Source: Chiridota heheva (taxonomy: Eukaryota > Echinodermata > Holothuroidea > Apodida > Chiridotidae). From it: a stretch of 64,000 nucleotides of DNA. The stretch spans positions 2,040,001-2,104,000 of the forward strand of contig JAIGNY010001587.1 in the NCBI GenBank assembly GCA_020152595.1, read 5' to 3'. A program made the position numbers and the translations under genes. The notes below the pieces were generated by a model. That model searched no databases and was not told the origin of the DNA. It saw nothing but the letters and a program-made list of their open reading frames with translations. The first letter of the stretch is position 1; each line of letters starts with the position of its first letter. Shown here piece by piece: positions 10,754 through 21,470 of the stretch.

Positions 10754-13381
10754 CAGGGGCGTAGCAACTGGTGGATGTGAGGGGTGAGCATCCCCCAACC
10801 ATGATTTTTGTTGGGAAAATTGTGACTTTCGTGGCTGGGAAATTTTCACTGATCTTCTCTGACAAGATGAACAATTGAAAATGAAAGCCATGCGCCCAAA
10901 AAAATAGTTATGTTGAGGAAATTTGAACTTTGTCGGGAAATCTAATTATTTATAACCTTAAAAACAAACTTCATCCACTCATGTTCATCGCTGATCAATG
11001 TACATTTAAATATCTTTGTTCTCAAATTACAGAATAAACGTAAAATATATATTCACATGATTACACACACACATCGACCAATTCATTGTCTGTACATGTC
11101 ATCTTGTTTTCAACATGTTGAATTGAATCACAATTAAAACTATTGTTTTAATCAGGCGCCGCCTGATAAGAGATTTGATAACACCCTGGTCCCTTATAAC
11201 CATGGCAACTTGTGGCTGCTGCAAGTTGGCAGAGGATCTCTGAGTCCCACTTTTCATCAGCTAAGTAAATTTGGTTTATTTGAATGGTATAATCAGAAGA
11301 AATTCCTGGTATAACAATTATGGGAAAGCAATCAACTTTTGTCAAGGTCAGGATGAAGAAAAAAAAAAAAAAACCTGTCAGAACTAAGTTACAATGTGAA
11401 CTGTGTAACCGATAATTTGATGATGACTATCGGAAAAACCATCATGTGAAATATCATAAGGATTTATTTTCAAAAAGAGTGCATATACCATTTGAAACTG
11501 TCAATGCCCCAGTTAATCCGTTTGTGGCAGCCGCAGCTGCATCAGTCATCTTTTATATGTATGAAGAATTATTTTCAGGTTGTCAGTTTTGTAAAAGTCT
11601 ATTCAAGATACACCTCCCTTGCATAACATTGAAAATAAGCTGTAGGATATCTGATTATGGGTTGATGGGGACCCTATGGCAAAGCTAGAGATGAGGGTCT
11701 CTTATATCTTAAGTGTGGGGTCCTTTCATTAATTTGATATCAAATTTGGAATGAAAGATTGGGCATTTTATTTTAGTGCTGTCACGACATGGCTCTATAC
11801 TTATCGAATATCGTGGAGAAAAACAAATTGTTAATATCACTAACGTTACATAATCGTGGAGTTCCATGATATGATGAACACCAGAAAAAATGACTTGCAG
11901 AAATAGCAGACGACATGATCGTGTGACTATTACGTGCATCACGCATGTGTTTGGTAATTAACCAACGTTACCATGAATCATTGAAGTGAGAGCCTGAGTG
12001 GCACATTCTGGACCATTTTTAATTCTTTTTGCCAACTTACAAAGGCGCATGCCAGTGTGTGGTGACGAGCACATTTTGTCATTAGTAGTTTTTATGTTTC
12101 ACGATTATTTTGCATGTTTTTAATGGCCTAAACTTGACTTTTAGATTTAGTACCGTAACGTTAGAATTGTAATGTACGAAGTAGCCTAGTCTAGTTGCGC
12201 ACAAATTTCTGCATTGAGTATCAGTTTTTGGTATTGCAATATGTCGTGAGAGGCATATTTCATAATCGTAAGAAAAGAGATATTGCGATAATCAATATGT
12301 CATGACAGCACTAATTTGATTTCTTTCCTCTATTGTCAAAACTTATACTTTAAAGATCGTTGATTTTTGTAAATAGTACCTACACATTTTAAGGGACCAG
12401 TTTGTTTGAGGCTTTGATCAATTTAAGGTTGAATTTAAGCTTTTCAAGGACCACAGGCTTACAATTTCCTTGGCATAATTTCTGAAAATTATACTCAAAA
12501 TTGTACTCTAATTTTTGCAACACCTATGGGGCAGTTGCACCCTATAGTGCTCCATAGTAATCAGGCTCTGAGAGGGGCACAAGAGCTTAGCTACAATGGG
12601 AGCTACAATTCTAGATCTTGTTGATATTTTTATCCATTTTCATTTTATGAAATTAATCACAAGTGTTCAGGTTTTTATGCAAAATAGTTTGTGCAACTTA
12701 CTAACAAGTTGAATAATGAGTGTTGAATGTTGAGTAACATACAGACATGAACATTTGATTATCAGACATCAAGTCAAGTTGCTTAACTCGAAATGGTGAT
12801 CTATTATGAATGTTGGGAATGAGGTGTTGCTATTATTTAATTAGGATTTCCATACACCAATGGCTTCCATCATCAATTAAGAACAAGCAGACTGGTACAA
12901 GATAAAGTCAACAAGAGTGTTTGTACAGATAACCCATGGTAATACGAAGCAAAATATTTCTGGAAAATAGTGATGAGAAAAACAATTCAAAATGTATTTT
13001 GCATTTATCTTCTTCTGTAGTTCATAACAAATGGTACCTAAATGAACGCTGGTGTTTTAATTTTAAAACAAAAAGTTCCTATTAAAAATGGAAATGTATA
13101 GGGGCCCAAAGTTTTCATGCTGTTTGAAGTGAAATTACTATGTAAATCTGTGATTTTAGATAAAATATCAATCATAAAATGCCTAAAATCACAAAGGTGC
13201 CAGGGCTTTGCTCCCTGGACCCCTACCAGGGCTTCTCCCCTGGACCGCAAATGGGGCTTCACCCCAGGACCCTATAGGCTTAGACCCCACACCATTTGCA
13301 CTAACATTGACACCTATGGCGTCAAAGATTTTGTTGGGAAATATTTAATAACACCCCCCAATAAAATTTCTTAGCTATGTC
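10754..13381. mobile_element. 2.6-kb insertion flanked by a 12-bp direct repeat
   Basis: The 12-bp word CATGAACATGGA occurs immediately before the insertion (10742-10753) and immediately after it (13382-13393). The surrounding 305-bp repeat would be continuous without it. The left end is CAGGGGCGTAGCAACTGG. The right end, reverse complemented, begins GACATAGCTAAG, only weakly similar. Subterminal GTTGGGAAAAT (left) and GTTGGGAAATA (right) words are shared. No transposase could be recognised inside; the frames at 11446-11688 and 13117-13374 look like noise. Probably a non-autonomous DNA transposon; superfamily uncertain. Confidence 0.6.
13190..13300. repeat. Cluster of GGGCTTCNCCCCTGGACC motifs
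   Basis: Three or four short units of the form CAGGGCTT, then a few bases, then CCCCTGGACC are packed here. The same vocabulary, in reverse orientation, occurs at 25885-25980, 32760-32860 and 33190-33225, so it is a dispersed low-copy motif family. It is GC-rich against an AT-rich background. Function unknown. Confidence 0.5.
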
Positions 13382-14335
13382 CATGAACATGGATACACCA
13401 GATAACATAATTATTCCAAATATGAAAAGAAAACAGATACACAGTTGTTAATATATAAACATTTCAAGATTTTACATGACGGCCTGCCTACTCATTAATA
13501 TGCATGATATCACCACCAAAAACAAAAGGGCATATCTACGGATTACAGGCTATCTGCGGACCAAATATGACAGGAATCCAATTTACTGTTCTTGAGATAC
13601 CGTGTTTACAATTTCTTTTCAGCAAAATAGTATTCAGTTCCACACATTACACATATTAATAAAATTCAAATTCAATGTTTTACATCATAGATATGTACAC
13701 ACTAGCTAACATCATATTTATTCAAAACATGGAATAAAACAGTATGCACTTGTTAAAAATATGAATATTTCAAGATTTTTACATTAAGCCCCACCTATTC
13801 ATTAATATGCATGGTATCGCCATCAAAAACAATAGGCCACATCTAAGGATCATGGGCTATGTGTACCAAATATCCAGTGTACAGTTCTTGAGAAACCGTG
13901 TTTACAGTTCTTGAGAAACCGTGTTTACAAGATTTTTCAGCAAAATCATATTAAGGGCCACCCACTATGCATATTAATGAATTCGACGATTTTACATCAT
14001 GAACATGGACACACCAGCTAACATCATATTTATACCAAATATGAAATGAAACAGACATGCAGTTGCTAAGATATGAACATACCAAGATTTTACATTAAGC
14101 CCCGCCTACTTATTAATATGCATAACATCACCGTCAAAAACAATAGAGCACATGTACGGAACATGAGCTAACTGTGAACGAAATATGACATGAATCCAGA
14201 TTACTGTTCTTGAGATACCGTGTTTACTAGCTTTTTTCAGCAAAATAATATTCAGCCCTGCCCACTCACTATACATAAATAAAATTCTTCGTTTTTAAAT
14301 TATGAACATGGACACATCAGCTAACATAATTACAC
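13382..14335 (+). repeat. 305-bp dispersed repeat, three head-to-tail monomers
   Basis: The word ACACNAGNTAACAT recurs at about 13395, 13696, 14011 and 14311, giving a period of about 300-315 bp. Each monomer contains CCGCCTACTCATTAATATGC, CCACCAAAAACAATAGGGCA, ACCAAATATGACATGAATCC and GAGATACCGTGTTTACAAGC. Monomers differ by scattered substitutions. At about 13885-13930 a 26-bp segment (ACAGTTCTTGAGAAACCGTG) is duplicated. No coding sequence. Confidence 0.8.
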
Positions 14336-15479
14336 CAAATGAGTTGTACGAAAACTATAACAACTGATTGAATGTACAAGAGTTGATTGGCTATAGGGGA
14401 CTGGAAATACTGTGCGAGGAGTGTAAAATGGTTATAGGGGGGGGGTAAGGTAGAAGTCAGTGGGTGGGGAATTGAAAATAAATTCACTTTAAGTTCAGGA
14501 CAATTCAATATAATGGTGGTTCAGAATCCCTAACTGTGATACTTAAAAATAACTTTTCACTCTAAACCATTCCAAGACCATTTTCATTACTATATATTCA
14601 GATTTCCAATAATTTGGAACTACTGTATAGCAATTTGGACCAACTGTCCCCAATTTATTAGGTATTGGATGGTGAGAGTGCACCATAATATGAAAACTGC
14701 TTATCCCACCATTATTTGAAATGACCTTATTTAGCCTATAAATCTTAATCATATAGGTATATACTTGTCATTTCCACACAACTTTTAAATGTAACATGGA
14801 AGAGCAGGAGCTTCACATTGATTGAATAACATCTCTTAGTTACAAAATAAGCCACACCCACCATAGCAACACGGTAACTAGGTGGGGCAAACAAATCTCA
14901 AATCCGCAGTCATGCATTACCAATGCATTGACATTTAGATGTTCGCGAGGCCTGCCGCAAGCTTTGATCCATTTATGGCACTTCTCTGGATCTTTAGAGT
15001 TTTTAGCAAAAGGGATAAACAAAATTCATTTTGCTAACTGTTCTGGGTGACAGCAATCAGATTTACAAAGCCCGCAATTTTTGTTAACCATTTTGCCGTC
15101 ACTCAGTCTGTGTGCTCAGAAATTTGTTTTGTGCAGTAAACTGCATTGACTACATGAGCGCACCGCTAGCCAACTGTAATGTACCAATACCGCTTAGGAT
15201 GCTTGCTACACTTATTTACGCATATTTTGTTGCTAGGCAAATTCATGCGGTGATTGGATGAGAAGCTGTCAATCATCTTATTTAGACAGGTTAATTATAG
15301 ACATGCATGCAAATGGCATAAACAGAACAAAATTGAGGGGGCTATTCATGTAAACAACAAGAAAATTTGATAAAATTATAAAATGACAACTAACAGTAGA
15401 AGTTTAGTGGTCTAACAGTTTCTCTCCTGTATGATAAGGGCAAAAGAACAGAAATATGAAGACGCTACTGCAATAAGGG
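14336..15479. other. Gene-free stretch
   Basis: No coding sequence or clear repeat. There is a G-rich run near 14435-14450. Frames at 14317-14508, 14543-14752 and 14840-15022 lack any family signature. Confidence 0.5.
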
Positions 15480-15558
15480 TGTTTCAGCTGACGCCATGAG
15501 GTCACATTACTTTGTTTACATCGCCATTTTGTAGGACAGGAACAGTCTGTACACTTAA
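15480..15558 (+). repeat. THAP-repeat fragment, left piece
   Basis: The stretch TCAGCTGACGCCATGAGGTC then ACATTACTTTGTTTACATCG and CCATTTTGTAGGACAGG matches the start of the THAP-bearing repeats at 16163 and 44985. It is cut at TTAA (15555-15558) by the MITE that follows. Its continuation, TTAGATTTACATACATTTGC, resumes after the MITE at 16140-16162. Confidence 0.8.
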
Positions 15559-16135
15559 TGGAATATTCCTATGTAAACTTGTAAACTTTTATAAGAAAGT
15601 GAAAAAATTTAGAAACAATTTAGTACAAAAATCATATTGATATTTCATTCCTACCAGGAGATATTCAAATTTTAAGGTTCACAGGAAGTGTGAATAAACA
15701 AATAGGAAAAGGCTCCATATGACATCACAGCAACACATTCTCCCACAAAGGTTATGTATATCATTAAAATCTATCATACTTTTTTTATTAGTAAAACCTG
15801 CTAGAAAAATAAATTGATGAAAGTTAGGTTATTTATATACATTGCTAAATATACCCTACTTCAATAACTTTTAGAAAATTGTTTCTAATCATACAGAAAC
15901 AACCAATTAACATTCAAAGAAATACATAAACATTTGCAATGGACTTGCCTCTATGACATCATCAAACACGAATTCATCAAACTGTACAAAAACTTTAAAA
16001 TGCAATTGGAAAATCCTTACAATTCCTTATCTCCTGAATGGAATATAATATCAGCCTGATTTGTAAACCAAATTGGCTCTAAAAGTAGGCTCTTTCAAAT
16101 AGAATTTGACAAAAAAAAACTATGGGAATATTCCT
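15559..16135. mobile_element. 577-bp MITE with TTAA target duplication
   Basis: TTAA precedes (15555-15558) and follows (16136-16139) the element. The ends are TGGAATATTCCTATG and, reverse complemented, AGGAATATTCCCATAG, so there is a short TIR around the palindrome GGAATATTCC. A paralogous empty site exists at 16228-16255 (GTCTGTATACCTAATTAGAT), where the same THAP-repeat sequence is uninterrupted. This gives direct evidence of insertion and of duplication of TTAA. A TTAA target is typical of piggyBac and Kolobok transposons. There is no coding frame, so it was mobilised in trans. Confidence 0.85.
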
Positions 16136-16162
16136 TTAATTAGATTTACATACATTTGCAGG

Positions 16163-16760
16163 TGATGTCATGAGGTCACATGACTTTGTTTACATCACCA
16201 TTTTGTACAGCAGGAACAGTCTGTATACCTAATTAGATTTACATACATTTGCATGTAGTATATATGATTATTTGTGTAAGACCCACATTCTTGCTGTACC
16301 ATGAATTGCACTAGCAGAGATGTGTGCCGGGGATTGAAAAGACGTTTTCTCGATTTCCTTCTGATTCTAATCAACATCGAAGTGGGTTTCTGCTGTACGG
16401 CACGGCGGCTTTCAAGCTACGGTTCACGGACTTGCAGCGAGCACTTTATATCAGGTGTGTAGGCTTTGTCTGATTATAACAAATATTCAGATGGCGTTCA
16501 TGTAAAAGTTTCTCTTCATATTTTCGGTGAATATACAAAACTTAAAGAAAATATGAAGAAAAATCGGAAGCGAACAAAAAAAGAAGCTGCAATCAGTAAA
16601 ATTTGCTGAACTGGTAGGTAGGTTAGCATGCAGTATGTTTGTTATACTTGTGATCTGACTGAGCTGTGTGAGTACACGTGAAACAAAACGACACTCTGCC
16701 CTGCAAAATGGCTTCCAGTGGAGTTAAGAGTCATGTGATGAAATCCCTTTATCCCATTCC
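16163..16760 (+). repeat. THAP-domain repeat, copy 1 (internally shortened)
   Basis: This is a 0.6-kb repeat similar over its whole length to 44985-46070, but lacking about 525 bp in the middle. It begins GATGTCATGAGGTCACATGA and ends near CTGCAAAATGGCTTCCAGTG and GTCATGTGATGAAATCCCT. The two ends form a weak inverted pair: a CACATGACT word followed at a distance by CCATTTTG. The break relative to copy 2 falls inside GCACTTTATATCAG, where copy 2 has TTTATCAG on one side and TTTATATCAG on the other, so deletion between short direct repeats is likely. Confidence 0.75.
16280..16462 (+). pseudogene. THAP zinc-finger fragment (61 codons, ends TAG)
   Basis: A plus-strand frame open from 16280 to the stop at 16460-16462 has two cysteines near its start (CCTMNCTSR) and the closing RTCSEHF motif. 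This matches the C2CH signature of THAP DNA-binding domains (C-x2-4-C, then about 35-50 residues, then C-x2-H). There is no ATG at the usual THAP start and the frame ends four residues after CSEHF, where the repeat is deleted relative to 45121-45361. THAP domains occur in P-element, Kolobok and other transposases and in host regulators. Here it lies in a repeat, so a transposon remnant is most likely. A minus-strand frame at 16195-16377 overlaps and is a shadow. Confidence 0.65.
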
Positions 16761-17774
16761 TAAAAAGGACATAATGTTTTTATGTTATGTGACAGGATTT
16801 TTTTAAGTTTTGAAAATATTTTTACAATTGTTAAGGCAAATTTAAAATTTAACGTTACCTTTTTTTCTTCAAAATTCATTCAGAGGCCAAACAAATTGTT
16901 TCTAATATTTCATTTTCCCACAAAATTGAGATTCGTATTCTTGATACCTTTACAATTTCTTTTTTTATAGATTTTTTTAACTACCACAAATCTAAATCCT
17001 AGTTACTCCACAAGACCGTTTGGTCATTTGTTAAGTTGTGATTGATACATTTCTTCTCCTTCTATGATTAATGTATCTATATTTGTCACTAAAGGATATG
17101 TAACATAGCATATCAATTTAACAATAAATTACAAGCCAAAATTGCATTGGCAACATGGGCGGCTCATTATTGGCGTAAGGTGCGCATTTCCGACCCCACC
17201 CCCTCCCCCAAAAAATAATGGCTAATAATTTGTTTTTCTATTGAGTTATGATTAAAGAGATGTTCATATTTTGCTCCTCTAATCATGTCCCCCTTCCCAA
17301 CTAAGAATCTCTTAAAGCTGCTAATTTTTTTGAGCAACAAAACAATTTCCAAAAGTTAATTACTTTATTTCTCGATTTAGATAATTAAATGTCTATAGGT
17401 TTTTTTCAGTGCCATCAGAAGGTAGGAAAGGGGGGGGAGGGGGGGTGGGTAGGGGAGGAGCTTCCCCAATAATCTGTAGACCTGTTATAAAAACTGATAC
17501 TGTATTTTTGTCATTGCAAATAGAAAATAATAACTGTTCCCCGGCCTGGTGACCCACCATACAACTGCACATGTATCCAATACCAAGGACTGAGCTCAAT
17601 ACTTTAAACTGTTTAACATGTGTACCGTGATAGGCTATGTTGTCCAGTTAAATAATGAAATTGTTTGCGAAACATATGCAGAAATGGTTTTACTTGCATT
17701 GATAGGCTAAGGGGGATATTATGTGATTTCAAATAATGAAAATCCTATGTAGACAGTAGAAAGAAACTCGGGCA
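16761..17774. other. Gene-free stretch; G-rich tract at 17425-17460
   Basis: AT-rich, no recognised coding sequence. The 17400-17560 segment (G-rich run, then CTTCCCCAATAATCTG and CTGTTCCCCGGCCTGG) resembles the other dispersed G-rich fragments in the window. Confidence 0.45.
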
Positions 17775-17937
17775 CTGGTTTTGATCAGGGGGTAAGGATC
17801 CGGAACGAAAACCAACAAAATGATTTACCAGATCAGCGGACAAGTATCTGGAACGATAACCGACAAAATGATTTACCACATCAGCAGTCAAGGATCCGGA
17901 ATAATAACCAACAAAATGATTTACCAGAGACAAAGTA
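17775..17937. repeat. 60-bp tandem repeat, about 2.7 units
   Basis: The word ACAAAATGATTTACCAGATC recurs at a spacing of about 60 bp (near 17814, 17864 and 17912), joined to a CAAGGATCCGGAACGATAAC segment. Because the period is divisible by 3, the minus strand reads a 20-residue repeat (VNHFVGYRSG...). With a stop soon after and no family match, I read this as a minisatellite rather than a gene. Confidence 0.75.
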
Positions 17938-18029
17938 GCACTAGCATCCAAAAGCGGTGAAACCTGTGAATTTAGCCATCACCCAAATAATTTTTATTTT
18001 AAATATTGAAAGACTGCCTTATAGCTGCC

Positions 18030-18625
18030 TCAGTACTCAACATTCATTTTATCAAATATTATTTCTGGGAAATTTCATTCTTTTTTGGCAGTTTTTTTAT
18101 CTCCAATTTTTGGAAATTATATACCCTTCAATTTTCTTCATCTCAGGGCAGTTTTCTTCAATTTTTGTTTTCAGGAAATTTCCTTCATTTTCGGGGAGGG
18201 AGAAGATGGGGGAGGGGGGGGGGAAGCGAAGCCTGAAAATATTCTCAGTTACGAGCGGAAATAAAGTTGCACTGCTAAATCAGGTTTCTATCAACGTTCA
18301 AGTTCAAGTTGATCCTAATCGAAAAATCTCATATTTTCTGAAAATACCCTTCAATTTTCTGGAAATTTTCTTCACTTATCTATGCAGGAACTTTTCTTCA
18401 TTTCTGGGTAATTTTCTTCGATTTTCAAATCATTTTCAGGAAATTTCCTTCATTTTCTTGTAGTTGTTTTTGTTTAATTTATTTATATTTTTTCTATTTA
18501 TCAAAAAAAATTGCTACTTTACAGATATGTTTGGCCAATCTTTAAGAATTCCTGGTAATTTTCTTTAAATTTTGTAATATTTTTTTCCATTTTTGAGCAA
18601 TTTTCAAAAAAATCTCTTTAATCTT
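18030..18625 (+). repeat. Degenerate GGAAATTTCCTTCATTTTC repeat tract
   Basis: Diverged units of the type GGAAATTTCCTTCATTTTC and GGGCAGTTTTCTTCAATTTT recur across about 600 bp. The tract is pyrimidine-rich on the plus strand, giving F/L/S-rich open frames up to 168 codons (17957-18463). Composition explains these frames; no start context, domain or conserved pattern supports a gene. Confidence 0.6.
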
Positions 18626-19582
18626 TGAATACTCAGACCAAGCGTCACACTCGATTGGGACACACTTTCTCAAAAAATATTGTTTTTTGTCAAATAGGCC
18701 CACAGCAGTGATCTTGGTATCATTTGAAAAAGCTCTAATAGTTCTTTCAGATAATTTTGCACCAAAAAAATGGATTGAAAAAGAGAGAATTAAAAAAATG
18801 CATAAAATATAATGAAAAAAACTTTTTTTTTCTTCAAAAGCTTCCTTGCTGTGAACAACTGTCAAAGACCTCAAAGTATCCAATTCCGGTCAAATTGTGA
18901 CTGCCCCTACCATCAATATATTTGCTTGGCAAAATTTGTGCCAAATTTGATGATTTTGAGCCTTTTTGAGACCAAACTTTTGAAAATAATCAGTTCTGAT
19001 CGCAATACACCTACCGTACGTAAAATGTATCATAAGAAAGGCCAAGCCATATACTTTCCCTCTCTAATCACATTTAAGTAATTATAATTTTTTCTTAACT
19101 TTTCAGTGTTATTGCATGTTTCGCTTTGTAAAAAAAAAAATTTAGACTAAGTAATAATGGAAAGGAAATCTTACAAACAATCTAAATATGTAAAAAATCC
19201 TCATTTTTCATTATTCACAAGAAAAATTAAAGCAAAAAAAAAAAATTGGCCTAATTTGGCCTAAAATGTGCAAATTTGCATATTTTTGTCAATAATTTCT
19301 TTAAATTGGCTTTTTTATTAAAAAGTTGATTGTCTTGTTATTCATATTAACTAAACTTGTAGTGGTAGAAAATGAAAGGAAAGTTGTGAAAATTCGTTTT
19401 GAAAAGAAAGTTCCAATTATTTTAAGTCATGTTTTGAACCCCTGGGTCTTAAAGGGTTAATTATCAGAAAAATTTGCCAAATTTCGGACAGTTTTCTGTT
19501 TCGGAAATGCTGCCAAATTTGACCAAGAATCCCCAATTTTATCTCCCAAACGAGCAGGAAGCATCCAACTGGAAAGGTGATA
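18626..19582. other. Gene-free AT-rich stretch
   Basis: There are several A/T homopolymers (near 18825, 19128 and 19233) and no recognised element. The minus frame 18542-18883 and plus frame 18812-19081 overlap each other in AT-rich sequence and are not supported. Confidence 0.45.
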
Positions 19583-19821
19583 CAGCTTCTATTTCCAAAA
19601 TGGATTTCTATTTTCAAAATGGACTAGAATAAAGCCTTTACATTACCATTATACTCCTTTTTTACTACTTAAAACACTCTGTACCAAAATAGCAAACAAA
19701 AAATTTGCTAGCTATTTTGGTACAGAGTCTCTTAACTACCAAAAAAGGAGTATAATAACAATGTGAAGGCTTCATTCCAGTCTATTTTGTCAATAGACAT
19801 CCATTTTGAAAATAGAAGCTG
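19583..19821. repeat. Long inverted repeat (foldback), arms about 112 bp
   Basis: The left arm starts CAGCTTCTATTTCCAAAATG and the right arm ends CATTTTGAAAATAGAAGCTG. Inside, ACATTACCATTATACTCCTT pairs with AAGGAGTATAATAACAATGT, and CTCTGTACCAAAATAGCAA pairs with TTGCTAGCTATTTTGGTACAGAG around a loop of about 10 bases. The arms are about 90 percent complementary with small indels. It is either a foldback transposon or a hairpin-RNA source. No clear target duplication was seen at its ends. Confidence 0.85.
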
Positions 19822-20747
19822 TTTGAAACCCAGTTTTCCTGCTTCTTACACCTCTCCCTTCCTCTCAACCAACCCATCAATTGGCCCAATTCAGTGAAAA
19901 TTCCTTCAATTTTTTTTTAGCTGTCTGCCTGTCTGTATGCTCCCAATTGGTTAAGTCAGATAATTTCAGACCCATAAAAGATTAAAATTCATAAGCAGGG
20001 TCATTAAAGCAGCCCCTGGACCCCACGCAGGAAAATTGCGCTCAAATAGCGCATCTATTAACTTTCAGCAAATGCTAATTCACCCCCTCCCCCCCAACTA
20101 TCAAATACCTTCTGACGGCACTGTTTTCTATTCCCTGTTTTGAATATAGACCCTACATTAATTTCATATATAGCTAGGACATGGAAATACCTATCAGACA
20201 AGAAAGGTTTTCTAAAATTCTGTATGAAAACTGTCTTACAAAAGTACTTTGATCAACCATTGCATTCACGCCAGCTTGTGGCACTTTTCATATTTATCCT
20301 TCTTTGAAGAGACTTCCAATTTAAAATTTACCTGAAATTGACTGATCCATCAGAAATTTGACCAGGCAATCAAGATCTTATGACGAAATAGGTAATTGTT
20401 ATTCAATTCTGTATCTTTGTCCTCCACATCTGAGGTATACTTCATATAGATTTTATTATTCCCATGGGGGAAATATACAATTAAATTTGAGAATCCAGAA
20501 GGTACTTGCTGGCCATGCCTGAAGCAATAACATGCAGTTAAATATAGAACTATATTCATAAAGCATTTAATATTTATAGGTGCATTGCAATGTTTGTTTT
20601 TCACATAAATATAGTAGGAAATTCAATATTCAGGCATAAAACCCTTTTAAGAAGATTTCAGACTCTTATTTTTCTTTCTAAGAAGGTTTTTTTGTTTTTG
20701 TAAATCAATGTGGGAGACAATGTTGTTGAGTCTGAAGGGCATATGAT
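19822..20747. other. Gene-free stretch
   Basis: No recognised coding sequence or repeat. A C-rich tract (CACCCCCTCCCCCC) lies near 20082. The frame 20350-20604 (minus) has no family signature. Confidence 0.45.
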
Positions 20748-20880
20748 CAGTGGCAACATCACAATTTGGGTCATGGAGGGGCAAGCGAGGGGATAATTTG
20801 ATTTGTCTCATGGTGGGCAAACTCCTATAAATCGAAATTGGACAAAATATGTCACTTTACCCCCCTGTAGCGCACCACTG
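20748..20880 (-). mobile_element. hAT-type MITE, inverted relative of 5198-5382
   Basis: It begins CAGTGGCAACATCACAATTT and ends TGTAGCGCACCACTG. Internally GGGTCATGGAGGGGCAAGCG and GGACAAAATATGTCACTT match the reverse complement of the 5198 copy. The flanks CATATGAT and TTTAGGAT do not form a convincing 8-bp duplication, so it is old or rearranged. Confidence 0.65.
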
Positions 20881-20947
20881 TTTAGGATGAGATGCAATGA
20901 TGATGACAGACATTCAATACAGAAAATATACATTGTAGACTAGTTTC

Positions 20948-21207
20948 TTTTCCCCCACCCTGCCCCTTTTTTCCTCCACCCTGCCCCTTAAAGTCTACCC
21001 TCTATCCCTATTTCCTCCATCCTGCTCTTCTTTTCCTCCACCCTGATCCTCTTTTCCGCCAACCTGCCAATCTTTTCTGCGCCCAACCCCATTTCCACCA
21101 ACCACCCACCATTTCCTCCACCCTGTCTGTCTCTATACCCAGTCCCTCTTTCCCCCACCCTTATTACCTCCAGCCTGCCCCTTATTACCTCCACCCTGCC
21201 CTAAAAA
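20948..21207. repeat. Pyrimidine-rich degenerate minisatellite (TTTCCTCCACCCTGCCCCTT)
   Basis: About ten diverged units of roughly 24-27 bp with the core CCTCCACCCTGCCCCTT give a 260-bp, almost purely pyrimidine plus strand. The minus strand reads G/E/R-rich peptides that are repeat artefacts. Mirror-type polypyrimidine tracts of this kind can form triplex DNA; that is inference only. Confidence 0.8.
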
Positions 21208-21276
21208 GATAAAGGGTGGGTTGACAAATCATTGTCAGACAATTTTATGTATTTCCATCATCACAAACTTCAGACT

Positions 21277-21470
21277 AATTAACACTCCTATCTGAATAAC
21301 ACTCCTATGTTAATTAACACTCCTATGTTAATTAACACTCATATTTCAAATAACACTCCTGTGTTAATTAACACTTCTATGTTAATCAACACTCCTATCT
21401 TAATTAACACTCCTATTTTGATTAACACTAAGTTAATTAACACTCCTATGTTAATTAACACTCCTATGTC
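21277..21470 (+). repeat. 18-bp tandem repeat, unit AATTAACACTCCTATGTT
   Basis: About ten units with small variants (CATATTTCA, CTATCTT, CTATTTTG). The 18-bp period keeps a frame open as a six-residue repeat (MLINTP); this is a repeat artefact. Confidence 0.9.

Noticed and set aside
17957..18463. 168-codon F/S/L-rich frame
   Set aside because: It lies in a pyrimidine-rich degenerate repeat, overlaps another frame of similar style, and shows no domain or signal beyond hydrophobic composition.
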